A stretch of 64,000 nucleotides of DNA from Symbiodinium natans (taxonomy: Eukaryota; Sar; Dinophyceae; Suessiales; Symbiodiniaceae): positions 1,949,525-2,013,524 of the forward strand of contig CAJNDS010000001.1 in NCBI GenBank assembly GCA_905221605.1, read 5' to 3'. A model generated the notes under the pieces. It searched no databases, was not told the origin of the DNA, and saw only the letters and a list, made by a program, of their open reading frames with translations. This document shows, piece after piece, positions 20,957-49,950 of the stretch (the first letter of the stretch is position 1; each line of letters begins with the position of its first letter). A program made the translations under genes and the position numbers.

Positions 20957-21079
20957 CCCTAAACCCTAAACCCTAAACCCTAAACCCTAAACCCTAAACC
21001 CTAAACCCTAAACCCTAAACCCTAAACCCTAAACCCTAAACCCTAAACCCTAACCCTAAACCCTAAACCCTAAACCCTA
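20957..21079 (-). repeat. CCCTAAA array
   Basis: About 17 near-perfect units, with a single CCCTAA unit near 21054. Confidence 0.95.
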
Positions 21080-21314
21080 CGGGCTTAAGGGTTTAGGGCT
21101 TGCAAGGGCCTAGGGATCACCTCCCCCAAAAGAAGGAAATGAGGGCTAGGGTTTAGGGCTTAGGGGCCAGGGTCTAAGGGTTTAGGGTACTACTGGGTGC
21201 CCTGGCCTATCGAAAGCCAATGCCGCACTCTCGAGACACCGCTTTCAGAAGCGGTGGGTCGGGTCAAGAGTTTGACTCAAGGTGCCAAACAAAAGCCCTT
21301 TAGGGTTTAAGGTG

Positions 21315-21447
21315 TAGGGTTTAGGTTTTAGGGTTTAGGGTTTAGGGTTTAGGATTTAGGGTTTAGGGTTTAGGGTTTAGGGTTTAGGGTTTAGGGTTTA
21401 GGGTTTAGGGTTTAGGGTTTAGGGTTTAGGGTTTAGGGTTTAGGGTT
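21315..21447 (+). repeat. TTTAGGG array
   Basis: About 18 units, mostly perfect, immediately upstream on plus of the island at 21468-21525. Confidence 0.95.
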
Positions 21448-21467
21448 AAGCCCCTAAACCCTTCAAC

Positions 21468-21525
21468 CTCAGCTCAATATGGGCGGCTCTGCTCTCCAAG
21501 TTGCGGTCCCTTTTGGGGGATTCCG
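21468..21525 (-). CDS. candidate exon
   Basis: This 58-nt island reads ESPKRDRNLESRAAHIELR between acceptor ATTCTAG and donor GTTGAAG. The charged, helix-like composition supports coding. Confidence 0.45.
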
Positions 21526-21913
21526 CTAGAATAGGGGTTGAGGGTTCAGGCTTTAGGGTTTGGGGTTTATGGTTGAGGGTTTAGGGTTCCAGACAAGGGA
21601 CCAAACTTTAGCGAACCGCCTGTTTTAGGGAAGAAAGGAAAAAGTAGTGTTTGGTGATCTGAGGGGGGCAAAAAACAAAAAGAAGCTAAGGGTGAACGTG
21701 TATCTCTGCGGACAATCAGGACTATTTGGTTGCCCGAACCTCCAAAATATAGATCCTGCGACTATCTGGTATGGCGACTGCAGGGTCCTCAGCTTGTATG
21801 CGGTAACGAAAAAAGCAACGCCAAGAAATCCCTAAACCCTAAACCCTAAACCCTAAACCCTAAACCCTAAACCCTAAAGGGGATGACGCATTTGGGGCGC
21901 GTCGTAGGTATGC

Positions 21914-21971
21914 AGGAGTTCCGATGCACTCCGAGAAGCTCAAGGACATCGCCCAGGTGGTTGATGCTCAC
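21914..21971 (-). CDS. candidate exon, strand uncertain
   Basis: Minus reads VSINHLGDVLELLGVHRNS after acceptor CAAAAG|G with a GC donor. Plus reads VPMHSEKLKDIAQVVDAHL after acceptor TATGCAG. Both look like protein, and minus is chosen only because the recognised genes are all minus. Confidence 0.35.
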
Positions 21972-22327
21972 CTTTTGTTCAAGGGGGGGGAGACTAGGGT
22001 TTAGGGTTTGGGGTTTCGGTTTGGGGTTTAGGGGGTTTAGGGCTTCGGGTTTGGAGTTTCAGGGTTCGAGGGTTTAGAGTCTTTGGGGTGCATAGTGCGC
22101 CTTGTCTTATTTTTTGGGCGGCCGCGCTCCCTGTCGCGCGCTCGCCTAGCGTAGTAGCCCCACCTCACCCGAACTGTTCTCCTTAAGGGTTGAGGGTTTA
22201 GAGTTTAGGGTTTAGGGTTTAGGGCTAGAGCCCTACCCCCCAAACCCTCCCAGCAGGGGAAAGAGCTTCCTTGGGTCTTTTTGGGGAGTTCTGGGGCCTG
22301 CTTTGAGAGGGAACTAGCGGCTCCCCA

Positions 22328-22445
22328 GTTGGTAGCCCAGAAACCATAGTGTAATAAGGGTTCCCTTCTTGAGTTGATTTCTTAATTAAAAAGGGAAGCT
22401 TAAACCAAACAAAAAAAAGGAAAGGGGTGCCAAAGGGGCTAGCAA
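22328..22445. mobile_element. inverted-repeat element, family A copy 3
   Basis: It begins TTGGTAGCCCAG and contains AACCATAGTGTAATAAGGG and CCCTTCTTG, closely matching 801-850. The right half is A-rich and more diverged. Confidence 0.4.
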
Positions 22446-22463
22446 GCTCATGGCAGGAAGCCT

Positions 22464-22735
22464 TCAGGGGGGCAGAGATGACAAGGCCTGCAAGAAAGAA
22501 GCCAAGGCGTCAGGGGCGGCTCTGACGAATAGTTCATGGCAGCATTGCTTTCTGCAGCTCTGATCAATGAGCTTGACCCGCTTGGCGCGACGACTGCTGG
22601 TTTTTGTTGGCCATATGCCGGGAGTTTCAAGCACACCGCGGCGTGGCAGCTCACGAATCACCCGCTCGTGCTCCAAGTTTCGGACCTCTCTGGCGATGTT
22701 TCGAGAGGAAAAGGCCGCCGCACAGAGGGGATAGG
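22464..22735 (-). CDS. candidate long exon
   Basis: A 270-nt minus frame reads SRNIAREVRNLEHERVIREL then PRRGVLETPG near the start and QCCHELFVRAAPDALASFL near the end. The first third is strongly coding-like (charged coil). The plus strand is also open. It lies between the PDK-family gene and gene 2 and could be a further exon of gene 2. Confidence 0.45.
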
Positions 22736-22793
22736 TTCATTCACATCACTTGACATTGGCGTTGACAGGGTTAGGCCACTCTTTTTGCTAGGG

Positions 22794-22916
22794 TTTAGGT
22801 CATAGTAGAATTCACGGTTTAGGGTTTAGGGTTTAGGGTTTAGGGTTTAGGGTTTAGGGTTTAGGGTTTAGGGTTTAGGGTTTAGGGTTTAGGGGTTTAG
22901 GTCATAGTAGAATTCA
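22794..22916. repeat. telomeric array bounded by a 21-bp direct repeat
   Basis: A perfect TTTAGGG array (about 22817-22893) is flanked by two identical copies of a 21-bp sequence, 22794-22814 and 22896-22916, that runs from TTTAGGTCATAG to AGAATTCA. Confidence 0.9.
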
Positions 22917-23411
22917 GGGCTTAGGGTTTCAAGCTTCGGGTTGCTTAGAGCTTGGTCCCTCATTCGTTAGGATCCTAAACCCGAACGCCCCTCACAACCC
23001 TGAAGACCCAGAGCCCTAAGCCCTAAAACCCTCAAACCTTTAAATCCCGAAAGCCCTAACCCCAAAACCCTCAGACACTAAAACCCTAAATTAAAGCCCT
23101 AAACCCTAAAAGCGCTAAAACCCCAAAGCCCCAATCCCTAAAACCCTCATCGAACCCTTAAAGCCCTAAAGCCCTATATCAAAGCCTCAAACCCCAAAAC
23201 CCTAAAGCCCTAAACCCCAAAACCCTCAAAACCTCAAAACCCTAAAGCCCTAAAGCCCTCAAAACCTCAAACCCCTAAAACCCAACAACCCTACACCCTC
23301 AAAACCCTAAAAACCAACAACCCTACACCCTCAAAATGCTAAAAACCCTCCAACCCTGAAGCCCTAAACCCTAAAGCCCTAAACCCCGAAAGCCCTGAAA
23401 CCCTAAGCAAG

Positions 23412-40968
<17,557 letters not shown>

Positions 40969-41579
40969 CTCCGCGGGTTGAGGGTTTGGAGAGTTTGTAA
41001 CTAAGGTAATATATATTGTTTAGGGTTTAGGGATATAGGGTTTAGGGTTTAGGGTTTAGGGATATAGGGTTTAGGGATATAGGGTTTAGGGTTTAGGGTT
41101 TGGGGTTGAGGGTTTAGGGTTTAGGGTTTAGCGTTTAGGGCTTGGGATGTAGAATCGAGAGGTATAAGGCGGGACCCCTAGAACGGACCCTTAATCTGAC
41201 TCCCCTGTACAACTTCTGTATATACCGTATATAGTCCCTTTTTTCGTATGTACCCCGACATTACCTCTAAGGCTCCTTCGAAGGGTCCCTCCTTTAGTCC
41301 TTTGATGTAAGGGTTTTCAAAGGTGTTCTAAGGGGTTCGAAGGGCTTTCGGTGGTTTCTATGGGATTTAAGGGTTCCTGAGGGCTTCTAGAAGTTTCTAA
41401 AAAAGGTTTCGAAGGGCCTTCGAGGTCTCTGTGGGTTTCGAGGGCTTCAAGGATACGTACGAAACTGGAAAATCCGAAGTCGCCCGATTTTCAAATGTTT
41501 AGGGGTTATATACGGGTGGAGTTTTTTTTGTGGGGTCTTTTTTTTTTTTTGGGGGGGGGGGGGGGGGGTTGGTCGATTT

Positions 41580-41800
41580 TCTTGGTTTTCTTTAGGAGAA
41601 AACCTACTTTCCGTACATTTTGGACGGATTTTCTGTCATTTCCCTTAGGTTTTCGTTGGCTTTTCATAGGGGAAAACCATATTTTCTTTACATTTTGTAC
41701 GGATTTCCTGTCATTTCCCTTAGGTTTTCTTTGGTTTTTCCTAGGGAAACCCTATTTTCCTTACATTTTGGACAGATATCCTGTCATTTCCTTCGTTTCT
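41580..41800 (+). repeat. 73-bp tandem repeat with TACATTTTGGACGG core
   Basis: Three units of TTTCTGTCATTTCCCTTAGG ... GGGGAAAACC ... TACATTTTGGACGGATT. A diverged fourth unit occurs at 42155-42260. They follow a T12-G16 run (41539-41570). Confidence 0.85.
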
Positions 41801-42485
41801 TGGGCTTTGAAGCACGCTTGGTACGGCTTAAAAGAAGCGGTGGGGGCTGGGGGGGGGGGGGGGGCAGCCCCCCCCACTTGTAAACACCTCTTGGGCTTTG
41901 AAGCACGCTCTGCACGGCCTAAAAAAAGCGGGGGGGTTGGGGGGGGCGCAGCCCCCCCCATTTGCAAACACAATGCTCACACGATGTTTTTCAACTAGTT
42001 TCTTGGGCTTTGAAGCACGCTTGGTACGGCTTAAAAGAAGCGGGGGGGGTTGGGGGGGGCGCAGCCCCCCCCCATTTGCAAACACCATGCTCACATGATG
42101 GGTGTCAACAAGTTTCTTGGGCTTTGAAGCACGCCCTGCACGGCTTGAAAAAAAAACGAGGTTTTCGTTGGTTTTTCCTAAGGAAACCCTATTCTGATTA
42201 CATTTTGGACGGATTTCGTCAAAATGTAAACGCGTACTTTGCTTTTCCTTAGTTTTTCCTCGGGAAAACCCTATTTGGTTCGTTTTCTTGGTTTCTATCA
42301 TTCCCTCTAAATTTTCATCGGATTCATACTACTTTTCTTCAACTAGTTTCTCGGGCTTTGAAGCACGCTTGGTACGGCTTAAAAGCAGCGGGGGGGGTTG
42401 GGGGGGGAAGCCGCACACACCCCCCCATTTGCAACACACGACTCACATGGATGGGGTAACACGTTTCTGGGCTTGATGCGCGCTC
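41795..42485 (+). repeat. about 110-bp repeat with TTGGGCTTTGAAGCACGC core
   Basis: Five units start near 41796, 41889, 42000, 42116 and 42349. Each carries TTGGGCTTTGAAGCACGC, GGTACGGCTTAAAAGAAGCG, a G-run, CGCAGCCCCCCCC and ATTTGCAAACACCATGCTCA. The G-run and C-run of one unit can pair. The 42485-42595 end is almost pure G. Open frames across it are repeat artefacts. Confidence 0.88.
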
Positions 42486-42601
42486 TGCCGGCTTTAAAAA
42501 AAAGCGGTGGGTTGGGGGGGGGGGTGGCCGGGGGGGGGGGGGTGCGGGGGGGGGGGTGGGGGGCGGGGGGGGGCGGGGGGGAGGGGGGGGGTGGGTGGCT
42601 T

Positions 42602-42627
42602 AAATAGGGTCTATTTGGAAGCTGGGA
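42602..42627 (+). repeat. boundary repeat AAATAGGGTCTATTTGGAA, left copy
   Basis: The same 26-bp sequence (ending GCTGGGA) appears inverted at 50741-50766, and a 19-bp part appears direct at 50664-50682. The copies bracket the satellite core. Confidence 0.8.
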
Positions 42628-42699
42628 CTCGGGTTTTCTTATAGCCATACACGTTTCCACGAGGGTACGCTGCTGTCACGTCAGTCGTACTATGGAGGC

Positions 42700-45300
42700 C
42701 TCAGGAACAAGAACCAGGTAGTTCCTCTTTTCTCTTCTCTTTTTCTCCTCAATCCTAAAGTCGAAGGCTCTCGTGAGGAGAAGAGAAGGGAGAGAAGGAG
42801 GGAAAGATAAGAGGAACACGATTTTCATGGGAAGAGCCAAGAAAAGAATAGAAGAGAGATAAAACAAGGCGCAAAGAAGATGGTACTCTTCTTTATCTAT
42901 CCTCTCTCCCTTATCTCTCCGTTCCCTCTGTCTTTTCGAAATGAGAAAAACAAAAAGAAAGATGAAAAGAAGAAGGGTTAGGAAAAGAGCCGAAGAGATA
43001 GGCCGAAAAGAGGGGTATGGTGAAGTACGGCAAAGGTCCACGCACAAGGAGTCACCTTCTGCTTACCCTTCCACTGCTTGATTTTACAAGCTCCTTTCTT
43101 GTGTTTTATCAGTTAAAATTAAAAGGAAACAGAAGGAGAGAAGGGAAAGGGAAGTGAGAGAGGAGAGACAACAAGGAGGCCATTTTAATTTCCTGTGAGT
43201 TATCAAAAGGAATGCAATATTATGGGAAGAGCAATGGAAAAAAAGAGTGGAAGAGAAATTAAGACAGGAGAGGGAGGTGCAAAAATAAGGCAAAGAGAAG
43301 ATGGTGCCGTTTTCATCTCACCTCTCGTTCTTATCTTCCTCTTCTCTGGTTCTTTTCCCTGTGAAATAAAAAAACAAAAGGAAGGACAATGAACATATAA
43401 AGGAACCCGTTTTCGTTTTCCGTTTGGGCACAAGGAAAAAAACAGAGGCGATAGGGCGAGAGGAGGGGTTTGCTGAAGCATGGGGAGGGTGTACGGGCAA
43501 GGGGCCAACTCCGCCCACTTCCCCCATCCATTGAAAGAGGAAAAGGAACAGGGCCTCCATTCCCCTCTTATTCTTCCTTTCTTGCGTTTTTGTCGTTTAG
43601 AAGGGAACAGGAGAAGAGGAGGGAGAGAGAAGGAGAGAGGAGACATAAAAAGGGTTGCATTTTTAATGGGAAGAGCAAAGAAAAGACCAGAAGAGAGATG
43701 ATGGGAGAAGAGGGGGAGACAAAACAAGGCGCACAGAAAATGGGCAGATAAGAAGAGAGGAAAGGGAATGACCAAGTACAATGAGGAGTTCTTCAATTTC
43801 CCTCCCTATCTCTTATGTTACTTTTCCTTCTTGTGGGGTGTCCCTTTTTCTCTTGAAGATGCAGAAAACGATTGAAAAGGACACCCGTTCCATCGCCCAT
43901 ATGTAGGGAAAGAGAGAGAATCATGAGCATCAGCTGGGCTTGCTGCCAATCCAACATGGGCGTCCCTTTTAATCGCATTCTGTGTCCTTTTTTCTCGCTT
44001 GAAGATGCAGAAAACGATCCAAAAGCACATCTGTTGGAGGAAGAGAGAAGGAGAGAGGAGAGATACCAAGGATTGCAAGGATTGCATATTTAATGGGAAG
44101 AGCAAGGAAGAGAATAGAAGACAGATGAATAGAGAAGATGGCGCTCTTCTTTATCTATTCTCTCTCCCTTGTTTCTCCCTTCCCTCTTTCTTTTCGAAAT
44201 GAGAAAAACAAAAAGGAAGAACTATGAGAAGGAGAAGAGTAAGGAAAGGAACAGAAGAGATAGGCCGAGAGGATGAATATGATGGAGTATTATGGAAAGG
44301 CTCACGCGCAAGGAGTCACCCTCTGCTTACCTTTTCACTGCTTTATCATATGAGTTCCTTTCTTGTGTTTTATCAGTTAAAAGGAAGCGGAAGAAGAGAA
44401 GGGAAAGGGAAGTGAGAGAGGAAAGATAACAAGGATGCTATGTTTCCCGAAGCGTGCTGCAAGGAATAGAAGAGACAGGAAGCAAGGAGACGGAATCACA
44501 AAATAAGGCGCAAAGCTGTACATATCATCTCTCCCTTGTCTCTCCCTATTCCCTTTCGAACTAGAAAAAACCATTCTTGCTTTTCACAGATAGGTTCCCT
44601 CTCTCCTCTTCAGGAAATCCCCTTTCCCTTATGTTGCTTTTTGAAGCGAATAAGAAAAATAGCAGATAAGAAGAGAGGAAAGGGTCAATTTCCCTCCCTA
44701 TCTCTTATGTTGCTTTTCCTTCTTGTGGGGTGTCCCTGTTTCTCTTGAAGATGCAGAAAACGATTGAAAAGGACACCCGTTCCATCGCCCATGTGTAGGG
44801 AAAGAGAGAGAATCATGAGCATCAGCTGGGCTTGCTGCCAATCCAACATGGGCGTCCCTTTTAATCGCAGTCTGTGTCCTTTTTTCTCGCTTGAAGATGC
44901 AGAAAACGATCCAAAAGCACATCTGTTGGAGGAAGAGAGAAGGAGAGAGGAGAGATACCAAGGATTGCATATTTAATGGGAAGAGCAAGGAAGAGAATAG
45001 AAGACAGATGAATAGAGAAGAGGGAGAGACAAAACAAGGCGCAGAGAAGATGGCACTCTTCTTTATCTATTCTCTCTCCCTTGTTTCTCCCTTCCCTCTT
45101 TCTTTTCGAAATGAGAAAAACAAAAAGGAAGAACTATGAGAAGGAGAAGAGTAAGGAAAGGAACAGAAGAGATAGGCCGAGAGGATGAATATGATGGAGT
45201 ATTATGGAAAGGCTCACGCGCAAGGAGTCACCCTCTGCTTACCTTTCCACTGCTTTATCATATGAGTTCCTTTCTTGTGTTTTATCAGCAGAAGAGAAGG
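42700..45300 (+). repeat. purine-rich repeat region with 892-bp duplication
   Basis: The segment 43793-44380 is repeated almost identically at 44685-45285 (offset 892 bp), and diverged copies lie at 42760-43110 and 43120-43790. Landmarks are GGGAAGAGCAAGGAAGAG, CTCTTCTTTATCTATTCTCT, TTTTCGAAATGAGAAAAAC and AGGAGTCACC(C/T)TCTGCTTAC. Frames are open on both strands but shift between copies, so no gene is called. Confidence 0.85.
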
Positions 45301-45319
45301 GAAAAGCAAAAATTGAGCC

Positions 45320-47905
45320 CAACATTTTAGGACCAGGGCTTGCGATCTGACTCTTTGGAGCAAAAATCGATTCCAAAATCTTAGGGACCAGGGCTTGCGA
45401 TGTTACTCTTTGGAGCAAGAAATGAGCCCAAAATCTTAAAGACCGGGGCTTGCGATTTCACCTTTTGGAGCAAATACTGGGCCCAAAATCTTAGGGACCA
45501 GGGCTTGCAATTTGACTCCGTGGAGCACAAATCGACCCCGAAGTCTTAGGGACCAGGGCTTGCGATTTGACTCTGTGGAGCACAAATCGACCCCGAAAAC
45601 TTAGGGACCAGGGCTTGCGATTTGACTCTTTGGAGCAAAAATCGACCCAAAAATCTAAGGGACCAGGGCTTGGCGCAAAAACTGGGCCCCAAATCTTAGG
45701 GACCAGGGCTTGCGATGTCACTCTTTGGAGCAAAATTGAACCCAAAGTCTTAGGGACCAGGGCTTGCGATTTGACTCTTTGGAGCAAAAACTGGGCCCAA
45801 AATCTTAGGGAGCAGGGTTTGCGATTTGACTCTTTGGAGCAAAAACTGGGCCCCAAATCTTAGGGACCAGGGCTTGCGGTTTGACTCTTTGGAGCAAAAA
45901 TTGACCCAAAATCTTAGGGACCAGGGCTTGCGATTTGACTCTTTGAACCAAAAACTGGGCCCAAAATCTTAGGGACAAGGGCTTGCGATGTCACTCTTTG
46001 GAGCAAAAAATGAACCCAAAATCTTAGGGACCAGGGCTTGCGATTTGACTCTTTGGAGCAAAAACTGGGCCCCAAATCTTAGGGACCAGGGCTTGCGATT
46101 TGACTCTTTGGAGCAAAAATTGGAACCCAAAATCTTAGGGACCAGGGCTTGCGATTTGACTCTTCGGAGCAAAAACTGGCCCAAGATCTTAGGGACCAGG
46201 GCTTGCGATGTCACTCTTTGGAGCAACAATGAATGCAAAATCTTAGGGACCAGGGCCTGCGATTTGACTCTTTGGAGCAAAAATTGACCCAAAATCTTAG
46301 GGACCAGGGCTTGCGATTTGACTCTTTGAACCAAAAACTGGGCCCAAAATCTTAGGGACCAGGGCTTGCGATGTCACTCTTTGGAGCAAAAATTGAACCC
46401 AAAATCTTAGGGACCAGGACTTGCGATGTCACTCTTTGGAGCAAAAACTGGGCCCCCAATCTTAGGAACCAGAGCTTGCGATGTCACTCTTTGGAGCAAA
46501 AATTGAACCCAAAATCTTAGGGACCAGGGCTTGCGATTTGACTCTTCGGAGCAAAATCTGGGCCCAAGATCTTAGGGACCAGGGCTTGCGATTTGACTCT
46601 TTGGAGCAACAATGAATGCAAAATCTTAGGGACCAGGGCCTGCGATTTGACTCTTTGGAGCAAAAACTGGGCCCCAAATCTTAGGGACCAGGGCTTGCGA
46701 TGTCACTCTTTGGGGCAAAAATTGAACCCAAAATCTTAGGGACCAGAGCTTGCGATGTCACTCTTTGGAGCAAAAACTGGGCCCCAAATCTTAGGGACCA
46801 GGGCTTGCGATTTGACTCTTCGGAGCAAAAAACGAACCCAAAATCTTAAGGACCAGGGCTTGCGATGTCACTCTTTGGAGCAAAAATTGAACCCAAAATC
46901 TTAGGGACCAGGACTTGCGATGTCACTCTTTGGGGACCAGGGCTTGCGATGTCACTCTTTGGAGCAAAAAATGAACCCAAAATCTTAGGGACCAGGGCTT
47001 GCGATGTTACTCTTTGGAGCAAAAACTGGGCCCCAAATCTTAGGGACCAGGGCTTGCGATGTCACTCTTTGGAGCAAAAATTGAACCCAAAATCTTAGGG
47101 ACCAGGACTTGCGATGTCACTCTTTGGAGCAAAAACTGGGCCCCCAATCTTAGGAACCAGAGCTTGCGATGTCACTCTTTGGAGCAAAAATTGAACCCAA
47201 AATCTTAGGGACCAGGACTTGCGATGTCACTCTTTGGAGCAAAAACTGGGCCCCCAATCTTAGGACCAGAGCTTGCGATGTCACTCTTTGGAGCAAAAAT
47301 TGAACCCAAAATCTTAGGGACCAGGGCTTGCGATTTGACTCTTCGGAGCAAAAACTGGGCCCCAAATCTTAGGGACCAGGGCTTGCGATGTTACTCTTTG
47401 GAGCAACTGGGCCAAAGATCTTAGGGACCAGGGCTTGCGATGTCACTCTTTTGGGCAAGAAATGAGCCCAAAATCTTAGGGAGCAGGGCTTGCGATTTGA
47501 CCCTTTGGAGCAAAAACTGTGCCCCAAATCTTAGGGACCAGGGCTTGCGGTTTGACTCTGTGGAGCAAAAATTGAACCCGAAATCTTCGGGACCAGGGCT
47601 TGCGATTTGACTCTTCGGAGCAAGAAATGAGCCCAAAATCTTAAGGACCAGCTTGCTTTGGAGCAAAAAACTGAGTCCAAAATCTTAGGGACCAGGGCTT
47701 GCGATTTGACTCTTTGGAGCAAAAACTGGGCCCCAAATAATAGGGACCAGGGCTTGCGATGTTACTCTTTGGGGCAAGAAATGAGCCCAAAATCTTAGGG
47801 AGTAGGGCTTGCGATGTTACTCTTTGGGGCAAGAAATGAGCTCAAAATCTTAGGGACCAGGGCTTGCGATGTCACTTTTTGGAGCAAAAACTGTGCCCTA
47901 GTATT
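45320..47905 (+). repeat. 56-bp satellite array, about 45 copies
   Basis: The unit is CTTAGGGACCAGGGCTTGCG then AT(TT/GT)GACTCTTTGGAGCAAA and AACTGGGCCCAAAAT. Units vary in a mosaic way (ATTTGACTC versus ATGTCACTC, AACTGGGCCC versus ATTGAACCC). The period is 55-58 bp, so frames stay open only in patches; those are not genes. Confidence 0.95.
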
Positions 47906-48255
47906 GGGGGGAGGAGGGCTCGTGATTTAGTATTGGGAGGAGGCCCGGGGCTTGTAAATAGTATTGGGGGGAGGCCCCGGCTCGTGATTTAGTATTGCGG
48001 GAGGCCCGGGCTCGTGATTTAGTATTGGGGGGAGGCCCGGGCTCGTGATTTAGTATTGGGGGGAGGCCCGGCCTCGTAATTTGGAGGCCCGGCTCGTGAT
48101 TTAGCAGGGGCTCGTGATTTAGTATTGGGGGGAGGCCCAGGCTGGTGATTTAGTATTGCGGGAAGGCCCGGGCTCGTAATTTAGTATTGGGGGGAGGCCC
48201 GCGCTCGTGATTTAGTATTGGGGGGAGGCCCGGGCTCGTGGTTTAGTATTGGGGG
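47900..48255 (+). repeat. 30-bp GTGATTTAGTATTGGGGGG satellite
   Basis: About 11 copies of GGCTCGTGATTTAGTATTGG then GGGGAGGCCCG, directly abutting the 56-bp array. Confidence 0.93.
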
Positions 48256-48259
48256 GAGG

Positions 48260-49205
48260 AGGATGCCCCAGCCCCCACCCCCCATTTGGAAATAAATGAA
48301 TTAATTGAATATTGAATTAATTCAATTAATTCAAGTAATTGATTTATTTCCAAAGGGGAGGTGGAATTAATTGAATTAATTGAATTAATTCAATTATTTC
48401 AATTAATTCAAGTAATTCATTTATTTCCAAATGGGGGGGATTCCCGGGGGGGGGTGGGGGCTGGGGAATCCCTTTGGAAATAAATGAACTAATTCAATTA
48501 ATTGAATTAATTGAATTAATTGAATTAATTGAATTAATTGAATTGATTGAATTAATTGAATTAATTGAATTAATTGAATTAATTGAATTAATTGAATTAA
48601 TTCAATTAATTCATTTATTTCCAAAGGGGAGGTGGAATTAATTGAATTAATTGAATTAATTCAATTATTTCAATTAATTCAATTAATTCAATTAATTCAT
48701 TTATTTCCAAATGGGGGGGGATTCCCCAGCCCCCACCCCCCCCCCCTTTGGAAATAAATGAATTAATTGAATTAATTGAATTAATTGAGTTAATTGAATT
48801 TCAATTAATTCAATTAATTCAATTAATTCATTTATTTCCAAAGGGGAGGTGGAATTAATTGAATTAATTGAATTAATTGAAATTATTGCAATTAATTCAA
48901 TTAATTCAATTAATTCATTTATTTCCAAAGGGGGGGGAAGGGTGGGGGCTGGGGAATCCCCCCATTTGGAAATAATTGAATTAATTGAATTAATTGAATT
49001 AATTGAATTAATTGAATTAATTGAATCAATTCAATTAATTCAATTAATTCAATTAATTCCACTCCCCCCTTTGGAAATAAACGAATTAATTGAATTAATT
49101 GAATTAATTCAATTAATTCAATTAATTCATTTATTTCCAAAGGGGGGGGGGTGGGGGCTGGGGAATCCCCCCCATTTGGAAATGAATGAACTAATTGAAC
49201 CAAAT
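48260..49205. repeat. palindromic AATTGAATTAATT repeat block 1
   Basis: Tandem palindromes: CCCCCCTTTGGAAATAAATG, then (AATTAATTG)n, then (AATTCAATT)n, then CATTTATTTCCAAAGGGG. The 9-bp unit is GAATTAATT on one arm and its complement on the other. About eight palindromes of 90-190 bp follow each other, separated by GGGGTGGGGGCTGGGGAATCC-like linkers. Frames read as Leu-Ile-Glu/Gln repeats. Confidence 0.95.
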
Positions 49206-49214
49206 TATTTAAAC

Positions 49215-49950
49215 TATCGCGGCTCGATTTGGCCAAATTTTGCCGGGCAGCCTGCGGGCAAAATTTGGCCAAATCGGGCTGCTCTTCGTATGCCATGAGA
49301 AATGCGCGGCTCGATTTGGCCAAATTTTGCCCGGAGGCTGCCCGGCAAAATTTGGCCAAATCGAGCCGCGCATTTCTCAGCGCGTACGACGAGCAGCCCG
49401 ATTTGGCCAAATTTTTTGCCCGCAGACTTTACCGGCAAAATTTGCCCAAATAGAGCCGCGCTAGTTTTAACTAATTTCGGGCCTCTCCAGAAAGGCGCGG
49501 CTCGATTGGCCAGATTTTTGGCCGGGCAGTTCTGCTGGGCAAAATTTGGGCCAATCGGGCTGCTCGTCGAACGCGATTTGAGAAATGCGCGGCTCGATTG
49601 GCCAAAATTTTTTGCCGGCAGCCTCGGGCCCAAAATTGGCAAACCCCCCCCGAGCCGCGCCTTCTGAAGGCCCGATTTTAAAATATCGCGGCTCGAGTCG
49701 GCCAAATTTGCGGGCAGGATTCCCGGGCAAAATTGGCCAAAATTTTCGGCTGCCATTCGTTATGCGATTGAGAATGCGTTTGGCTCGATTTGGCCAAATT
49801 TTGCCCGGCGGCTGAACCGGCAAAATTTGGCCCAAATCGAGCCGCGATATTGTAAATAATTCGGGCCTCCAGAAGGCGCTGGCTCGATTTGGCCAAATTT
49901 GCCGGGCAGCTCCGGGGACAAAATTTGCCAAAAATCGAGGCTGGGGGGGT
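49215..49950. repeat. palindromic GGCTCGATTTGGCCAAATTTTG repeat block
   Basis: About seven to eight copies of TCGATTTGGCCAAATTTTGC, a 10-20 bp GC-rich centre, then GCAAAATTTGGCCAAATCGA. Each is a near-perfect hairpin of about 60 bp with 20-50 bp spacers. The block sits between the two AATT blocks. Confidence 0.93.

Noticed and set aside
43203-43796. 197-codon minus frame in purine-rich DNA
   Set aside because: Low-complexity translation of pyrimidine-rich strand; not conserved between the duplicated copies.
45491-47832. Many 60-120 codon frames in the 56-bp satellite
   Set aside because: Frames on both strands break and restart with unit-length changes, as expected for non-coding satellite.
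45320-48255. CRISPR array
   Set aside because: Units are contiguous satellite copies without unique spacers, in a eukaryotic spliced-gene context.
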